64,000 bases of DNA from Pseudomonas sp. H9 (GTDB lineage Bacteria > Pseudomonadota > Gammaproteobacteria > Pseudomonadales > Pseudomonadaceae): positions 1-64,000 of the forward strand of contig NZ_SMOK01000017.1 in assembly GCF_004353925.1 (NCBI RefSeq), written 5' to 3'. A model generated the notes under the pieces. It did not search any database, had not been told where the DNA came from, and saw only the letters and a program-made list of their open reading frames with translations. How positions within the stretch are numbered: the first letter of the stretch is position 1; each line of letters opens with the position of its first letter. Of this stretch, positions 7,982 through 17,178 are shown piece by piece. The position numbers were made by a program, and so were the translations under genes.

Positions 7982-9028
7982 ATGGACGAAGCCAAACTGC
8001 AAGACTTCATGGGAAAACTGGTCAACGACATGGGCGCTGCGGCCCTGCTCGCTAATCTGATACTTGGAGATGAACTGGGCCTGTACCGGGCCATGGCCGA
8101 CAGCCAGTTCATCACCCCCGAACAATTGGCCGAAAAGACCGGCTGCAACGCTCGATTGCTGCGTGAGTGGCTCAGCGCCCAGGCAGCTTCCGGCTATATG
8201 GAACATCAGGGTGGCCGTTTTCGTCTGCCTGAAGAACAAGCCATGGCCCTGGCCATCGAGGACTCGCCGGTCTACGCTGCCGGCGGCGCTTCGGTGATCG
8301 CCGCGCTGTACCACGACAAAGACAAACTGGTTGCGGCCATGCGCGGCGACGGCGGCCTGCCCTGGGGCGACCACCACCCGTGCATGTTCAGTGGCACCGA
8401 GCGCTTCTTTCGCCCTGGCTACCGCGCCAACCTGGTCAGCCAGTGGCTGCCGACACTCACCGGGGTGGTCGATAAACTCAAGGCTGGAGCTAAGGTCGCC
8501 GATGTCGGCTGCGGTCACGGCGCCTCGACGGTGATCATGGCCCAGGCTTTCCCGGCCTCACGGTTCATCGGCTATGACTACCACGCCCCGTCAATTACCG
8601 TGGCCAACCAGCGTGCCAGCGAGGCTGGCGTGGGCGAGCGTGCACAGTTCGTCAAAGCCAGTGCCAAAGATTTTCCCGACCATGACTACGACCTGATCTG
8701 CTACTTCGATTGCCTGCACGACATGGGCGACCCGGTAGGTGCCGCCCGCCATGCCTTCAAAGCGCTGAAAGCCGATGGCACGGTGTTGCTGGTCGAGCCT
8801 TATGCCGGTGACAATCTGGATGCCAACTGCACACCAGTGGGCCGCTTGTTCTATGCCGCCTCGACGTTCATCTGCACACCCAATTCACTGTCTCAGGAAG
8901 TCGGCCTGGGGCTGGGGGCACAAGCGGGGGAAGCGCGCTTGCGTGCGGTGTTTGAGGAAGCGGGATTCCGTTCGTTCAGGCGTGCGACGCAGACGCCCTT
9001 CAACCTAATTCTTGAGGCGCGCAAGTAA
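7982..9028 (+). CDS. Class I SAM-dependent methyltransferase with N-terminal winged helix
   Basis: A 348-residue protein. Residues 1-90 form a helical/winged-helix region (LGLYRAMADSQFITPEQLAE, CNARLLREWLSAQAASGYME) like the dimerisation domain of O-methyltransferase-type proteins. The Rossmann methyltransferase domain has motif I VADVGCGHGAST near 170, then YDYHAPSI as acidic strand 2 and DLICYFDCLHDMGDP as motif IV. Start ATG at 7982 with GGAGA upstream. No partner gene is coupled, as it stands alone between a secreted protein and a REP pair. Similar proteins are common in Pseudomonas and mycobacteria; the substrate is not established. Confidence 0.85.
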   Translation: MDEAKLQDFMGKLVNDMGAAALLANLILGDELGLYRAMADSQFITPEQLAEKTGCNARLLREWLSAQAASGYMEHQGGRFRLPEEQAMALAIEDSPVYAAGGASVIAALYHDKDKLVAAMRGDGGLPWGDHHPCMFSGTERFFRPGYRANLVSQWLPTLTGVVDKLKAGAKVADVGCGHGASTVIMAQAFPASRFIGYDYHAPSITVANQRASEAGVGERAQFVKASAKDFPDHDYDLICYFDCLHDMGDPVGAARHAFKALKADGTVLLVEPYAGDNLDANCTPVGRLFYAASTFICTPNSLSQEVGLGLGAQAGEARLRAVFEEAGFRSFRRATQTPFNLILEARK

Positions 9029-9032
9029 TGCC

Positions 9033-9099
9033 AGATCGCGGGACAAGTCGGATCGCCGCACCGTCGCTCCTACCAGTGGGAGCGGGCTTGCCCCGCGAT
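9033..9099. repeat. REP pair, one arm diverged
   Basis: A degenerate arm ATCGCGGGACAAGTCGGATC followed by GTGGGAGCGGGCTTGCCCCG and GCGAT. It separates the methyltransferase gene from the GntR promoter and abuts the operator at 9099. Confidence 0.8.
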
Positions 9100-9114
9100 T
9101 TTCGTATACCATAT
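9099..9114. promoter_or_regulatory. Candidate GntR operator upstream of the GntR gene
   Basis: TTTTCGTATACCATAT matches the reverse complement of ATATCGTATACGAAAT, seen before the ABC and deaminase genes, at 14 of 16 positions, including the GTATAC core. It lies 28 bases before the GntR start, a position suited to autorepression. FCD-type GntR proteins commonly bind short palindromes of the TnGT..ACnA kind. Confidence 0.6.
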
Positions 9115-9141
9115 CCATAAATAACTTCGGACGACACCACC

Positions 9142-9810
9142 GTGACCGTACCCCGCCTCAACGCCCCGGACTTGGGCAACACGCCTTCGACCTCGGAAAT
9201 CATCACCCGCCACCTGCGCGATGCGATCATTGCCGGGCACTTTGCTGAAGACGAGGCGATCCGTCAGGACGACATCGCCCGTCAGTTCAACGTCAGCAAG
9301 ATTCCGGTGCGCGAGGCACTCAAGCGCCTGGAAGCCGAGGGCCTGGTGATGTTCCAGCGTAATCGCGGGGCAATGGTCACGCGCATGTCCGAGCCGGAGC
9401 TGGCGCAAATGTTCGAAGTGCGCATGTTGCTTGAAGACAAAGCCCTGCGCCTGGCCATTCCGAACATGACCGAAGAAACCTTCGCCCGCGCCGAGCGCAT
9501 CTGCCAGGAGTTCGTCGGCGAAAACGACGTCGGGCGCTGGGCCGAGCTGAACTGGGAGTTGCACGCTTGCCTGTACGAACCGGCGCAGCGGCCGTTTCTG
9601 GTCAACATGATCCGTTCAGTGAACGACAAACTGGAGCGTTACCTGCGCATGCAGATGAGCCTGTCGGCAGGCAAAGAACGCGCCGACCACGAACACCGCG
9701 AAATCCTCGAAGCCTGCCGGGCCAAGGATATCGAACGAGCGGTGACCCTGCTCGACGAGCACATCGCCGGCGTCTGCAAAACCCTCTTCGAACACCTGCC
9801 CCACAGATAA
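9142..9810 (+). CDS. GntR-family regulator (FCD subgroup), likely of hydroxyproline catabolism
   Basis: A 222-residue regulator. The winged helix at 15-80 includes IITRHLRDAIIAGHFAEDEA, QDDIARQFNVSKIPVREALK and RLEAEGLV. The all-helical FCD domain follows (EVRMLLEDKALRLA, HACLYEPAQRPFLVNMI, DHEHREILEACRAKD), with Asp/His positions that usually bind a metal and a small organic acid. GTG start. It heads the hydroxyproline island, and its putative operator recurs before two structural operons, so I infer it is the local repressor. The inducer may be a hydroxyproline or pyrroline intermediate. Confidence 0.85.
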   Translation: MTVPRLNAPDLGNTPSTSEIITRHLRDAIIAGHFAEDEAIRQDDIARQFNVSKIPVREALKRLEAEGLVMFQRNRGAMVTRMSEPELAQMFEVRMLLEDKALRLAIPNMTEETFARAERICQEFVGENDVGRWAELNWELHACLYEPAQRPFLVNMIRSVNDKLERYLRMQMSLSAGKERADHEHREILEACRAKDIERAVTLLDEHIAGVCKTLFEHLPHR

Positions 9811-9811
9811 C

Positions 9812-9898
9812 GGTAGGAGCGGGCTTGCCCCGCGATGCAATTTAATTGACACACTACAATCGCGGGACAAGTCGGGTCGCCGCACCGCCGCTCCCACC
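9812..9898. repeat. REP pair between GntR and epimerase genes
   Basis: Intact arm GGTAGGAGCGGGCTTGCCCC plus GCGAT at 9812-9836, and a diverged second arm (ATCGCGGGACAAGTCGGGTC) ending near 9898. The remaining 100 bases to the epimerase start carry no obvious operator. Confidence 0.85.
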
Positions 9899-10003
9899 CG
9901 TCTGTGCTGATTTCGTCATTCACGTCGCTTAAACGCATCAAGCCTGCCGCCCCGCGAACACGTCACGCTGTCGTTCACCTCCCTGAACGGACGCGGCCTC
10001 CCC

Positions 10004-10936
10004 ATGAAACGCATTACCGTGATCGACTCCCACACCGGCGGCGAACCGACCCGCCTGGTCACCGACGGTTTCCCGGACTTGGGCACCGGCAGCATGGCCG
10101 AACGCCGTCAGCGCCTGGCCCAGCAGCACGATCAATGGCGCAGCGCCTGCATGCTGGAGCCGCGTGGCAGTGATGTACTGGTCGGCGCGCTGCTGTGTGA
10201 ACCGGTCGACCCCAGCGCCTGTGCCGGGGTGATTTTCTTCAACAACACCGGTTACCTGGGCATGTGCGGCCACGGCACCATCGGCCTGGTGGTGTCGCTG
10301 GCACACTTGGGCCGCATCGGCCCCGGCGTGCACCGTATCGAAACCCCGGTGGGCACCGTGCAGGCCACCCTGCACGACGATCACTCGGTGAGCGTGCGCA
10401 ATGTGCCCGCCTACCGCTATCGCAAAGACCTGACACTAGAAGTGCCCGGCATCGGCCAGGTGGTTGGTGATGTAGCCTGGGGCGGTAACTGGTTCTTTCT
10501 GATCGCCGATCACGGCCTGCAGGTAGCAGGCGACAACATCGACGCCCTCACCGGCTACACCTATGCCGTGCAGCAAGCCCTCGACGACCAGGGCTTTCGC
10601 GGCGAAGACGGCGGCCTGATTGACCATATAGAACTGTTCGCCGACGACGCGCAGGCCGACAGCCGCAACTTTGTGTTGTGCCCCGGCAAAGCCTACGACC
10701 GCTCGCCGTGCGGCACCGGTACCAGCGCCAAGCTCGCCTGCCTGGCCGCCGACGGCAAGCTGCAACCCGCTCAGGTCTGGCGCCAGGCCAGTGTCATCGG
10801 CAGCCAGTTCGAGGGTTCCTATGAGGCCGACGGTGAACGCATCGTGCCGACCATTCGCGGCCGTGCGCACATCAGCGCCGAAGCCACGCTGATCCTGCAG
10901 GACGATGATCCGTTCGCCTGGGGCATTCGCCTGTGA
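10004..10936 (+). CDS. hypE: 4-hydroxyproline 2-epimerase (proline racemase family)
   Basis: A 310-residue member of the proline racemase superfamily. It converts trans-4-hydroxy-L-proline to cis-4-hydroxy-D-proline by two-base chemistry. Both catalytic cysteines are present: C88 in [12 protein letters not shown] and C236 in [11 protein letters not shown]. The N-terminal [13 protein letters not shown] and WGGNWFF segments are characteristic of the epimerases. The next gene overlaps its stop (GTGA), and the four genes 10004-13524 form one operon supplying the first two steps of 4-hydroxyproline catabolism. Corresponds in function to LhpA of P. aeruginosa. Family certain, substrate strongly supported by context. 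Confidence 0.92.
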   Translation: MKRITVIDSHTGGEPTRLVTDGFPDLGTGSMAERRQRLAQQHDQWRSACMLEPRGSDVLVGALLCEPVDPSACAGVIFFNNTGYLGMCGHGTIGLVVSLAHLGRIGPGVHRIETPVGTVQATLHDDHSVSVRNVPAYRYRKDLTLEVPGIGQVVGDVAWGGNWFFLIADHGLQVAGDNIDALTGYTYAVQQALDDQGFRGEDGGLIDHIELFADDAQADSRNFVLCPGKAYDRSPCGTGTSAKLACLAADGKLQPAQVWRQASVIGSQFEGSYEADGERIVPTIRGRAHISAEATLILQDDDPFAWGIRL

Positions 10937-12042
10937 GGGGTGACGCCGACGTCATCATCATCGGCGCCGGGATTATCGGCGCCGCCTGCGCACAGGCACT
11001 GGCGGCACGAGGCCTGCAGGTACTGGTGCTCGACGCCGGCCTGCACGGCGCCACCGCCGCCGGCATGGGCCACCTGCTGGTGCTCGATGACAACGCTGCG
11101 GAACTGGCGCTGAGCCAACACTCGCTGCAGCGCTGGCGTGAGCTGGCACCGCAGCTGCCCGAGGCCTGTGCCTACCGCAGCAACGGCACTTTATGGCTGG
11201 CCGCCAACGCCGAAGAAATGGCCGTTGCCGAACACAAGTTCAGTGTGTTGCAAGCACAGGGTGTGGCCTGCGAACTGGTGCCCGGCCATACGCTGCGCCA
11301 ACGTGAACCAGCCCTGCGCGAAGGACTGGAAGGCGGCTTGCTAATCAATGGCGACGGCATTCTCTACGCCCCGGCCACGGCACAGTGGATGCTGCAAGCG
11401 CCGCGCATTGAACAACGCCGAGCCAAGGTCAGTGCCGTACAAGGCAACCGCGTGTGCCTGGACGATGGACGGTGGTTGCACGCCGAGGCGGTGGTACTGG
11501 CCAACGGTATCCAAGCCACCGAACTGTGCCCGGAGCTACCGATTCAGCCAAAGAAGGGCCACCTGCTGATCACCGACCGCTACCCCGGTACTGTCACCCA
11601 TACCTTGGTGGAATTGGGCTATGTGACCAGTGCCCACAACGCCAGCGGCCCGTCCACTGCCTGCAATATCCAGCCGCGCCCGACCGGCCAATTGTTCATC
11701 GGTGCCTCGCGCCAATTCGGCACCACCGACCCGGCCGTGGAAGGCTGGATGCTCGCACGCATGCTCAAGCGCGCCACCGAATACATGCCAGACCTCGCAC
11801 ACCTGAACGGTATCCGCGCCTGGACCGGCTTTCGCGCCGCCAGCCCCGACGGCCTGCCGCTGGTGGGCCGTCACCCGCAACAGCAAGGCCTGTGGCTGGC
11901 GGTGGGCCACGAGGGGCTTGGCGTTACCACCGCCCCGGCAACCGCTGACTTGCTGTGCGCGCAACTGTTCGACGAGATGCCGCCGCTGGCGGCCGACGCC
12001 TACCTACCCGACCGTTTCCTCGGAGCACTCGCCCATGCCTGA
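10933..12042 (+). CDS. D-hydroxyproline dehydrogenase, FAD-binding DAO-type subunit
   Basis: A 369-residue flavoprotein of the D-amino-acid oxidase (DAO) family. The N-terminal dinucleotide motif [21 protein letters not shown] is followed by a substrate domain and the late [21 protein letters not shown] with [20 protein letters not shown], typical of the catalytic subunits of hydroxyproline, sarcosine and opine dehydrogenases. Together with the following 2Fe-2S protein and FAD/NAD-type subunit it should oxidise cis-4-hydroxy-D-proline to 1-pyrroline-4-hydroxy-2-carboxylate and pass electrons to the respiratory chain. Starts with GTG overlapping the epimerase stop. Confidence 0.88.
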   Translation: MRGDADVIIIGAGIIGAACAQALAARGLQVLVLDAGLHGATAAGMGHLLVLDDNAAELALSQHSLQRWRELAPQLPEACAYRSNGTLWLAANAEEMAVAEHKFSVLQAQGVACELVPGHTLRQREPALREGLEGGLLINGDGILYAPATAQWMLQAPRIEQRRAKVSAVQGNRVCLDDGRWLHAEAVVLANGIQATELCPELPIQPKKGHLLITDRYPGTVTHTLVELGYVTSAHNASGPSTACNIQPRPTGQLFIGASRQFGTTDPAVEGWMLARMLKRATEYMPDLAHLNGIRAWTGFRAASPDGLPLVGRHPQQQGLWLAVGHEGLGVTTAPATADLLCAQLFDEMPPLAADAYLPDRFLGALAHA

Positions 12043-12271
12043 ACTGATCCTCAATGGCCGATCGCTGCGGGTGGCCGACGGCACCAGCGTGGCCGCTGCG
12101 CTGGTGCTCGGTGGCGATGGCTGCACGCGCACCTCAGTGAGCGGCCAGCGACGCGCGCCGCTGTGTGGCATGGGCATTTGCCAGGAATGCCGGGTCACCA
12201 TCGACGGTCACCGGCGCCTGGCCTGCCAGACCCTGTGCCGCGACGGCATGCAGGTGCAGACATGGCCATGA
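12035..12271 (+). CDS. D-hydroxyproline dehydrogenase, small [2Fe-2S] subunit
   Basis: A 78-residue ferredoxin-like protein of the HcnA/SoxA-N-terminal kind. Four cysteines fit a plant-type [2Fe-2S] site: C44, C49 and C52 in LCGMGICQEC, and C64 in RRLACQTLC. It starts with ATG at 12035, inside the end of the DAO-type gene (8-base overlap), and its 3' end overlaps the next gene by 10 bases, which argues for a stoichiometric complex. In related heterotrimeric dehydrogenases this subunit carries electrons between the two flavin subunits. Confidence 0.88.
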   Translation: MPELILNGRSLRVADGTSVAAALVLGGDGCTRTSVSGQRRAPLCGMGICQECRVTIDGHRRLACQTLCRDGMQVQTWP

Positions 12272-13524
12272 ACGAACACACCAACCTGCTGATTATCGGT
12301 GCCGGCCCTGCCGGGCTCGCCGCCGCCCAGGCTGCCGCGCCGACTGCCGCCCGCATCATTCTGCTCGATGACAACCCGCAACCGGGTGGCCAGATCTGGC
12401 GCGCTGGCCCTAAGGCCAACGTACCGGCTCAAGCACGCCAATTGCGCGAGCAGGTGCTGGCCTGCGCCAACGTGCAGTACTACCCCGGCACCCGGGTGAT
12501 TGCCCAATCCGCCCCGGACACCTTGCTGGTAGAAGATGCCGAACGCGGCTGGCAGATCCGCTACGATCGCCTGATCCTCTGCACCGGTGCCCGTGAACTG
12601 CTGCTGCCGTTCCCCGGTTGGACCCTGCCCGGCGTAACCGGCGCGGGTGGTTTGCAGGCGCTGATCAAGGGTGGCCTGCCGGTGCACGACCAACGCATTG
12701 TCATCGCTGGCAGTGGCCCATTGCTGTTGGCCAGTGCGGCTACGGCCAAACAGAATGGCGCCCAAATCGTGCAGATCGCCGAACAAGCATCAACCGCCGC
12801 CGTTGCCGGCTTTGCCGCACAATTACCCCGCTGGCCGCGCAAGCTGCTGCAATCCTTCAGCCTGCTCGACCGCCAGTACCGCACCGCCAGCTACGTATTG
12901 GCCGCACTCGGCAACGAGCGCCTGGAAGGCGTGCGTTTGCAGCTTAATGACAAGGTGGTGGAAGTCGCCTGTGAGCGGCTCGCCTGCGGGTTCGGCCTGA
13001 TCCCCAACACGCAGCTTGGCCAGGCCCTGGGCTGCGCGGTAGTCGATCAGGCGATCCGTGTTGACCAGTGGCAACAGACCTCGCAATCCGGCATCTATGC
13101 GGCAGGCGAATGCACCGGCTTCGGTGGCAGCGAGCGCGCCTTGGTCGAGGGCGCGATTGCCGGCTATGCGGCCGTTGGCGACCGTCAGCAGGCGCAGTCA
13201 TTGTGGCGCCGCCGCAGCCGCTGGCATGGTTTTGCCAAGGCGCTGAACCGCGCCTTTGCCCTCGACCCGGCGCTGAAGTCGCTGGCGACTGCCGATACCC
13301 TGGTGTGCCGCTGCGAAGATGTCCCTTACGCCGCCCTCACCACCCAGCGCAACTGGCGCGAGGCCAAACTTGCCAGCCGCTGCGGCATGGGCGCCTGTCA
13401 GGGCCGCGTATGTGGTGCGGCGACCGCACACCTGTTCGGCTGGCAAACCCCGGCACCGCGCCCGCCGTTCAGCCCGGCGCGCATCGACACCCTGTTGTGC
13501 CTGGACGACACACACGACGCTTGA
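12262..13524 (+). CDS. D-hydroxyproline dehydrogenase, large FAD/NAD(P)-fold subunit
   Basis: A 420-residue pyridine-nucleotide-disulfide-oxidoreductase-fold protein like HcnB/OoxA. N-terminal LLIIGAGPAGLAAAQAA binds FAD; a second Rossmann motif IVIAGSGPLLLASAATA is near 150. ATG ends with GIYAAGECTGFGG. The C-terminus holds a BFD-like cysteine cluster: LVCRCEDVPYAAL then RCGMGACQGRVCG, able to bind another [2Fe-2S] centre. It starts at 12262 inside the small subunit gene; an alternative ATG is two codons downstream. Completes the heterotrimeric D-hydroxyproline dehydrogenase; electrons probably leave to quinone. Confidence 0.87.
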   Translation: MAMNEHTNLLIIGAGPAGLAAAQAAAPTAARIILLDDNPQPGGQIWRAGPKANVPAQARQLREQVLACANVQYYPGTRVIAQSAPDTLLVEDAERGWQIRYDRLILCTGARELLLPFPGWTLPGVTGAGGLQALIKGGLPVHDQRIVIAGSGPLLLASAATAKQNGAQIVQIAEQASTAAVAGFAAQLPRWPRKLLQSFSLLDRQYRTASYVLAALGNERLEGVRLQLNDKVVEVACERLACGFGLIPNTQLGQALGCAVVDQAIRVDQWQQTSQSGIYAAGECTGFGGSERALVEGAIAGYAAVGDRQQAQSLWRRRSRWHGFAKALNRAFALDPALKSLATADTLVCRCEDVPYAALTTQRNWREAKLASRCGMGACQGRVCGAATAHLFGWQTPAPRPPFSPARIDTLLCLDDTHDA

Positions 13525-13579
13525 GCGTAACGCCGGGGGCGCACTATGATCCTGACGATCGCCCCCGGACCGTCAACGC

Positions 13580-14329
13580 ATGCACGCCACGCTCAACCAC
13601 TTCGCGCCTTGCGACCTGCCGACGTTACTAAGCAGCCTGCGCAGCATCGCACCGCTGCTCGACACCCTCAACGATGTGGTGTTCTTCATCAAAGACCGCG
13701 AGGCGCGCTACGCCTTCGTCAACCAGACTCTGGCCCGGCGCTGCGGCCGTCAGCACGGTAACGACCTGCTCGGGCTCACCGCCGAACATGTCTTCCCCGC
13801 GCGTTTCGGCCCGCTCTACACCGAACAGGACCGCCGTGTGCTCAGCAGTGGCCGGGAACTGGCCGATCAGCTTGAACTGCATCTGTACTTCGGCAACCAG
13901 CCGATCTGGTGCCTGACCCACAAACGTCCGCTCAAGGATACCGACGGTAACATCGTCGGCCTCGCCGGTATCTCGCGAGACCTGCAACTGCCGCAGTCCA
14001 ACCACCCGGCATTCGATAAACTCGCCGCCGTGGACGCACACATCCGCAGCCATTTCTCCCGCTCCATCAGCCTCGCGGAACTGACCGCCATTGCCGGGCT
14101 TTCCGTGGCGCAACTGGAGCGCCACTGCAAACGCATCTTCCAGCTCACACCCCGACAGATGATCCACAAAGCGCGGCTGGAAGAAGCCTCGCGCCTGCTG
14201 CAAGACCCCAGCCTGCCAATCACCGACATTGCCCTGCGTTGCGGTTACACCGATCACAGCGCCTTCAGCCGCCAGTTCCGCGCCCTTACCGGCATTTCGC
14301 CGAGCCAATTCCGCGACAGCCAGCGCTGA
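13580..14329 (+). CDS. AraC-family regulator with N-terminal PAS domain, likely hydroxyproline activator
   Basis: A 249-residue protein. Residues about 25-135 look like a PAS sensor (LNDVVFFIKDREARYAFVNQ, IWCLTHKRPLKDTDG, IVGLAGISRD). Residues about 150-245 are an AraC double helix-turn-helix (SLAELTAIAGLSVAQLERH and ITDIALRCGYTDHSAFSRQF). It sits directly after the dehydrogenase operon, so it is likely an activator that responds to hydroxyproline or a flavin/redox signal; in P. aeruginosa the hydroxyproline regulator LhpR is also of the AraC class. Having it alongside a GntR protein implies dual control. Fifty-five bases separate it from the upstream stop. Confidence 0.82.
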   Translation: MHATLNHFAPCDLPTLLSSLRSIAPLLDTLNDVVFFIKDREARYAFVNQTLARRCGRQHGNDLLGLTAEHVFPARFGPLYTEQDRRVLSSGRELADQLELHLYFGNQPIWCLTHKRPLKDTDGNIVGLAGISRDLQLPQSNHPAFDKLAAVDAHIRSHFSRSISLAELTAIAGLSVAQLERHCKRIFQLTPRQMIHKARLEEASRLLQDPSLPITDIALRCGYTDHSAFSRQFRALTGISPSQFRDSQR

Positions 14330-14509
14330 GTGTTCCGTTACGGGGCGCCGCGCGCGAGCAGTGCTCCGATTTGTAACACCGACCGCAGCCCGAAAAACCA
14401 TTGTAAAAGCCCCGACAGCAACACGCCCTCCACGCAGCCGCCCTACTTCACGGCCTGACATCCAATTGCCACTTCAGAAGCAAAACAGGCACGGCCATTG
14501 CTATAGAAA

Positions 14510-14539
14510 ATATCGTATACGAAATCTTCAATACGATAT
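14510..14539. promoter_or_regulatory. Candidate GntR operator pair before the ABC transporter operon
   Basis: ATATCGTATACGAAAT lies at 14510-14525. A further inverted half-site, ATACGATAT (14531-14539), mirrors ATATCGTAT (14510-14518). The centres are 21 bases apart, about two helical turns. The 16-base core is identical to the site at 20406-20421. It is 29-58 bases before the substrate-binding protein start, so it likely overlaps the promoter. Confidence 0.65.
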
Positions 14540-14567
14540 CTAACAGCACACACGACACGAGGCCTCT

Positions 14568-15386
14568 ATGAAAAACCGTACCTTTGCCGTAGCCCTCAGC
14601 GCTGTTCTCACTAGCTCCTTCATTGCCACCGCCCAGGCCGACAAACTCGATGACATCATCGGTTCCGGCAAGCTGCGTTGCGCCGTGACCCTGGACTTCC
14701 CACCCATGGGCTTTCGCGATGAAGCCAACAAGCCTGCAGGCTTCGATGTGGACTACTGCAACGACTTGGCGAAGATCCTCGGTGTCGAGCCAGAAGTGGT
14801 CGAAACCCCCTTCCCTGACCGTATCCCGGCGCTGATCTCGGGGCGTGCCGACGTCATCGTGGCGTCCACCTCCGATACCTTGGAGCGGGCTAAAACCGTC
14901 GGCCTGACCGTGCCTTATTTCGCCTTTCAGATGGTCGTGCTGACCCGCGACAACACGGGTATCAACAGCTTCGACGACCTCAAAGGCAAGGCGCTGGGTA
15001 ACACCAGCGGTACCTATGAAGCCATCGCCCTGGAGAAAGACGTCAAGAGTTGGGGCAGCGGCAGCTTCCGCGCCTACCAGTCGCAGAACGACACCCTGCT
15101 GGCCGTCGCCCAAGGCCATATCGACGCGACCGTGGTCACCAACACCGTCGCCGCCGCTACCCTCAAGTCGGGCAAGTACAAGAACCTCAAGGTCGCCGGT
15201 AACGCGCCCTACGTGATCGATTACGTGTCGCTGGGCGCCAAGCGCAACGAGTACGGCCTGCTGCGCTACCTCGACCTGTTCGTTAACCAGCAAGTGCGCA
15301 CCGGGCGCTACAAAGAGCTGTTCACCAAGTGGGTGGGCACCGAAATCGCCCCGACCGACCTGACCGTGCCACAGGTCTACTACTGA
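14568..15386 (+). CDS. ABC transporter periplasmic amino-acid-binding protein
   Basis: A 272-residue family 3 solute-binding protein. The signal peptide runs to TAQA|DKLDD (cleavage after residue 24). The mature protein opens with GKLRCAVTLDFPPMGFRDEANKPAGFDVDYC in its ligand-binding lobe, a pattern of polar amino-acid binders, and contains SGRADVIVASTSDTLERAKT. First gene of an operon with an AcnX-type dehydratase, two permeases and an ATPase, so the ligand is probably a hydroxyproline. A GntR-type operator lies upstream. Confidence 0.88.
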   Translation: MKNRTFAVALSAVLTSSFIATAQADKLDDIIGSGKLRCAVTLDFPPMGFRDEANKPAGFDVDYCNDLAKILGVEPEVVETPFPDRIPALISGRADVIVASTSDTLERAKTVGLTVPYFAFQMVVLTRDNTGINSFDDLKGKALGNTSGTYEAIALEKDVKSWGSGSFRAYQSQNDTLLAVAQGHIDATVVTNTVAAATLKSGKYKNLKVAGNAPYVIDYVSLGAKRNEYGLLRYLDLFVNQQVRTGRYKELFTKWVGTEIAPTDLTVPQVYY

Positions 15387-15396
15387 GGTGCGCAGT

Positions 15397-17178
15397 ATGA
15401 CCAGCACTCCCAACCTCTTGACCGGGCGTAGCCTGGTCGAGGGCGCGGCCCAGGGCGAACTGCTGTTCGCCGACACCGGGCTGAGTTTCTGGGGCGGGGT
15501 CGACCCGTTCAGCGGCGAAGTGATCGACCGCCACCATCCACTGAGCGGCCAATGTATTGCCGGGCGCGTACTGGCCATTCCCAGTGGGCGTGGCTCGTGC
15601 ACCGGCAGCAGTGTGATGATGGAACTGATCAGTAATGGCCACGCACCGGCAGCACTGGTACTGGCCGAAGCCGACGAGATCCTGACCCTCGGCGTGCTGG
15701 TCGCACAGACGCTGTTCCAGCGTTCCCTGCCGGTGCTGTGCATCGGCAAGGAGGCCTTCGCCGGGCTCCCCGCTGCAGGCGTTGCCCGGGTCGAAGGGCA
15801 ACGCCTGAGCCTGTTTGCCCAGGCCCCCGACGACCACTGGCACGCCCCGCCCCCTGCACACAGCGCCCCACCGTTCCACACCACCCTCACCCTTACCTCA
15901 CTCGACCAGGCACTGCTCGACGGCTGCCACGGCCAGGCGGCACAGTTGGCCATGCAGATCGTCCTGCGCATGGCCGAGCTGCAAGGCGCCGAACAGTTGC
16001 TCGACATCACCCAGGCGCATATCGACGGCTGCATCTATACCGGCCCGGCCAGCCTGCGCTTTGCCGAACAACTGGTACAGTGGGGGGCCAAGGTACGGGT
16101 GCCGACCACCCTCAACTCGATTTCGGTCGATCAGCGCCGCTGGCGTGAGTTGGGGATCGACCCGGCACTCGGCGAGCCGGCCAGTGCCTTGGGCGATGCC
16201 TATATGGCCATGGGTGCGCAACTGAGCTTCACCTGCGCCCCGTACCTGCTGGACAGCGCGCCAGCCTTGGGCGACCAGGTGGTGTGGGCCGAATCCAATG
16301 CGGTGGTCTACGCCAACAGCGTGCTGGGTGCACGTACGCTCAAGTACCCCGACTACCTCGACATCTGCATCGCCCTCACCGGCCGTGCCCCGCGCATCGG
16401 CTGCCACCTGGATGACCTGCGCAAGGCGCAATTTATCGTCGAGGTGCCGCCACTGGGCGCGCTGGACGACAGTTTTTATCCACTGCTCGGTTACCACATT
16501 GGCGCGCTCAGCGGCTCACGGATTCCCTTGGTACGCGGGCTGGAACAGGCGCACCCGAGCCTGGACGACCTCAAAGCCTTCGGCGCCGCCTTTGCCACCA
16601 CTTCGGCTGCGCCACTGTTCCACATTGCCGGGGTCACCCCCGAAGCGCTGAACCCGGCGCAGGTGCTTGAGCCCAGCATCGCTCTACCCTGTGAGCGGTT
16701 GCAACTGAACGAGCTGCTGCACAGCTGGCGTGAGCTCAACAGCGCTGACGAAGCGCACGTGGATGTGGTGTCGCTGGGCAACCCGCACTTCTCGTTGAGC
16801 GAGTTCGCAGCACTGAGCCGACTCTGCCACGGCCGCCACAAGCATCCCGAGGTGGTGGTAGCAATCACGTGCGGCCGTGCAGTGCTTGAGCAGGCCCGTG
16901 CTGCCGGCTACATCAGCGGCCTCGAACGCTTCGGCGTCACCCTGGTGACCGACACCTGCTGGTGCATGCTCGGCGAGCCGGTGATTCCGCCTGCAGCACG
17001 CACGCTGATGACCAACTCCGGCAAATACGCCCACTACGGCCCGGGTCTGGCCGGGCGCCCGGTGCATTTCGCCAGCCTCGCCGAATGTGTCGAATCGGCC
17101 TGCAGTGGTCAGGCCAGCGGCCGCCTGCCGGCCTGGTTGCAACCTGCCGCCTGCAAGGAGAAAGCCGCGCATGTTTGA
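15397..17178 (+). CDS. AcnX-type (aconitase X) dehydratase, likely cis-3-hydroxy-L-proline dehydratase
   Basis: A 593-residue fusion. Residues 1-135 are the small swivelling DUF126 domain with GRGSCTGSSVMMELI (S71) and ALVLAEADEI. The rest is the large DUF521 domain (ITQAHIDGCIYTGPASLRFA, TCAPYLLD, GESNAVVYANSVLGA-like WAESNAVVYANSVLGARTLK, TDTCWCMLGEPVIPPAARTL, TNSGKYAHY). Bacterial AcnX fusions of this type dehydrate cis-3-hydroxy-L-proline to 1-pyrroline-2-carboxylate, using an iron-sulfur cluster. The start at 15397 has GAGGTG upstream; a GTG nine bases earlier is possible. It lies between the binding protein and permease genes of a hydroxyproline importer. The matching pyrroline-2-carboxylate reductase is not in this window. 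Confidence 0.83.
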   Translation: MTSTPNLLTGRSLVEGAAQGELLFADTGLSFWGGVDPFSGEVIDRHHPLSGQCIAGRVLAIPSGRGSCTGSSVMMELISNGHAPAALVLAEADEILTLGVLVAQTLFQRSLPVLCIGKEAFAGLPAAGVARVEGQRLSLFAQAPDDHWHAPPPAHSAPPFHTTLTLTSLDQALLDGCHGQAAQLAMQIVLRMAELQGAEQLLDITQAHIDGCIYTGPASLRFAEQLVQWGAKVRVPTTLNSISVDQRRWRELGIDPALGEPASALGDAYMAMGAQLSFTCAPYLLDSAPALGDQVVWAESNAVVYANSVLGARTLKYPDYLDICIALTGRAPRIGCHLDDLRKAQFIVEVPPLGALDDSFYPLLGYHIGALSGSRIPLVRGLEQAHPSLDDLKAFGAAFATTSAAPLFHIAGVTPEALNPAQVLEPSIALPCERLQLNELLHSWRELNSADEAHVDVVSLGNPHFSLSEFAALSRLCHGRHKHPEVVVAITCGRAVLEQARAAGYISGLERFGVTLVTDTCWCMLGEPVIPPAARTLMTNSGKYAHYGPGLAGRPVHFASLAECVESACSGQASGRLPAWLQPAACKEKAAHV

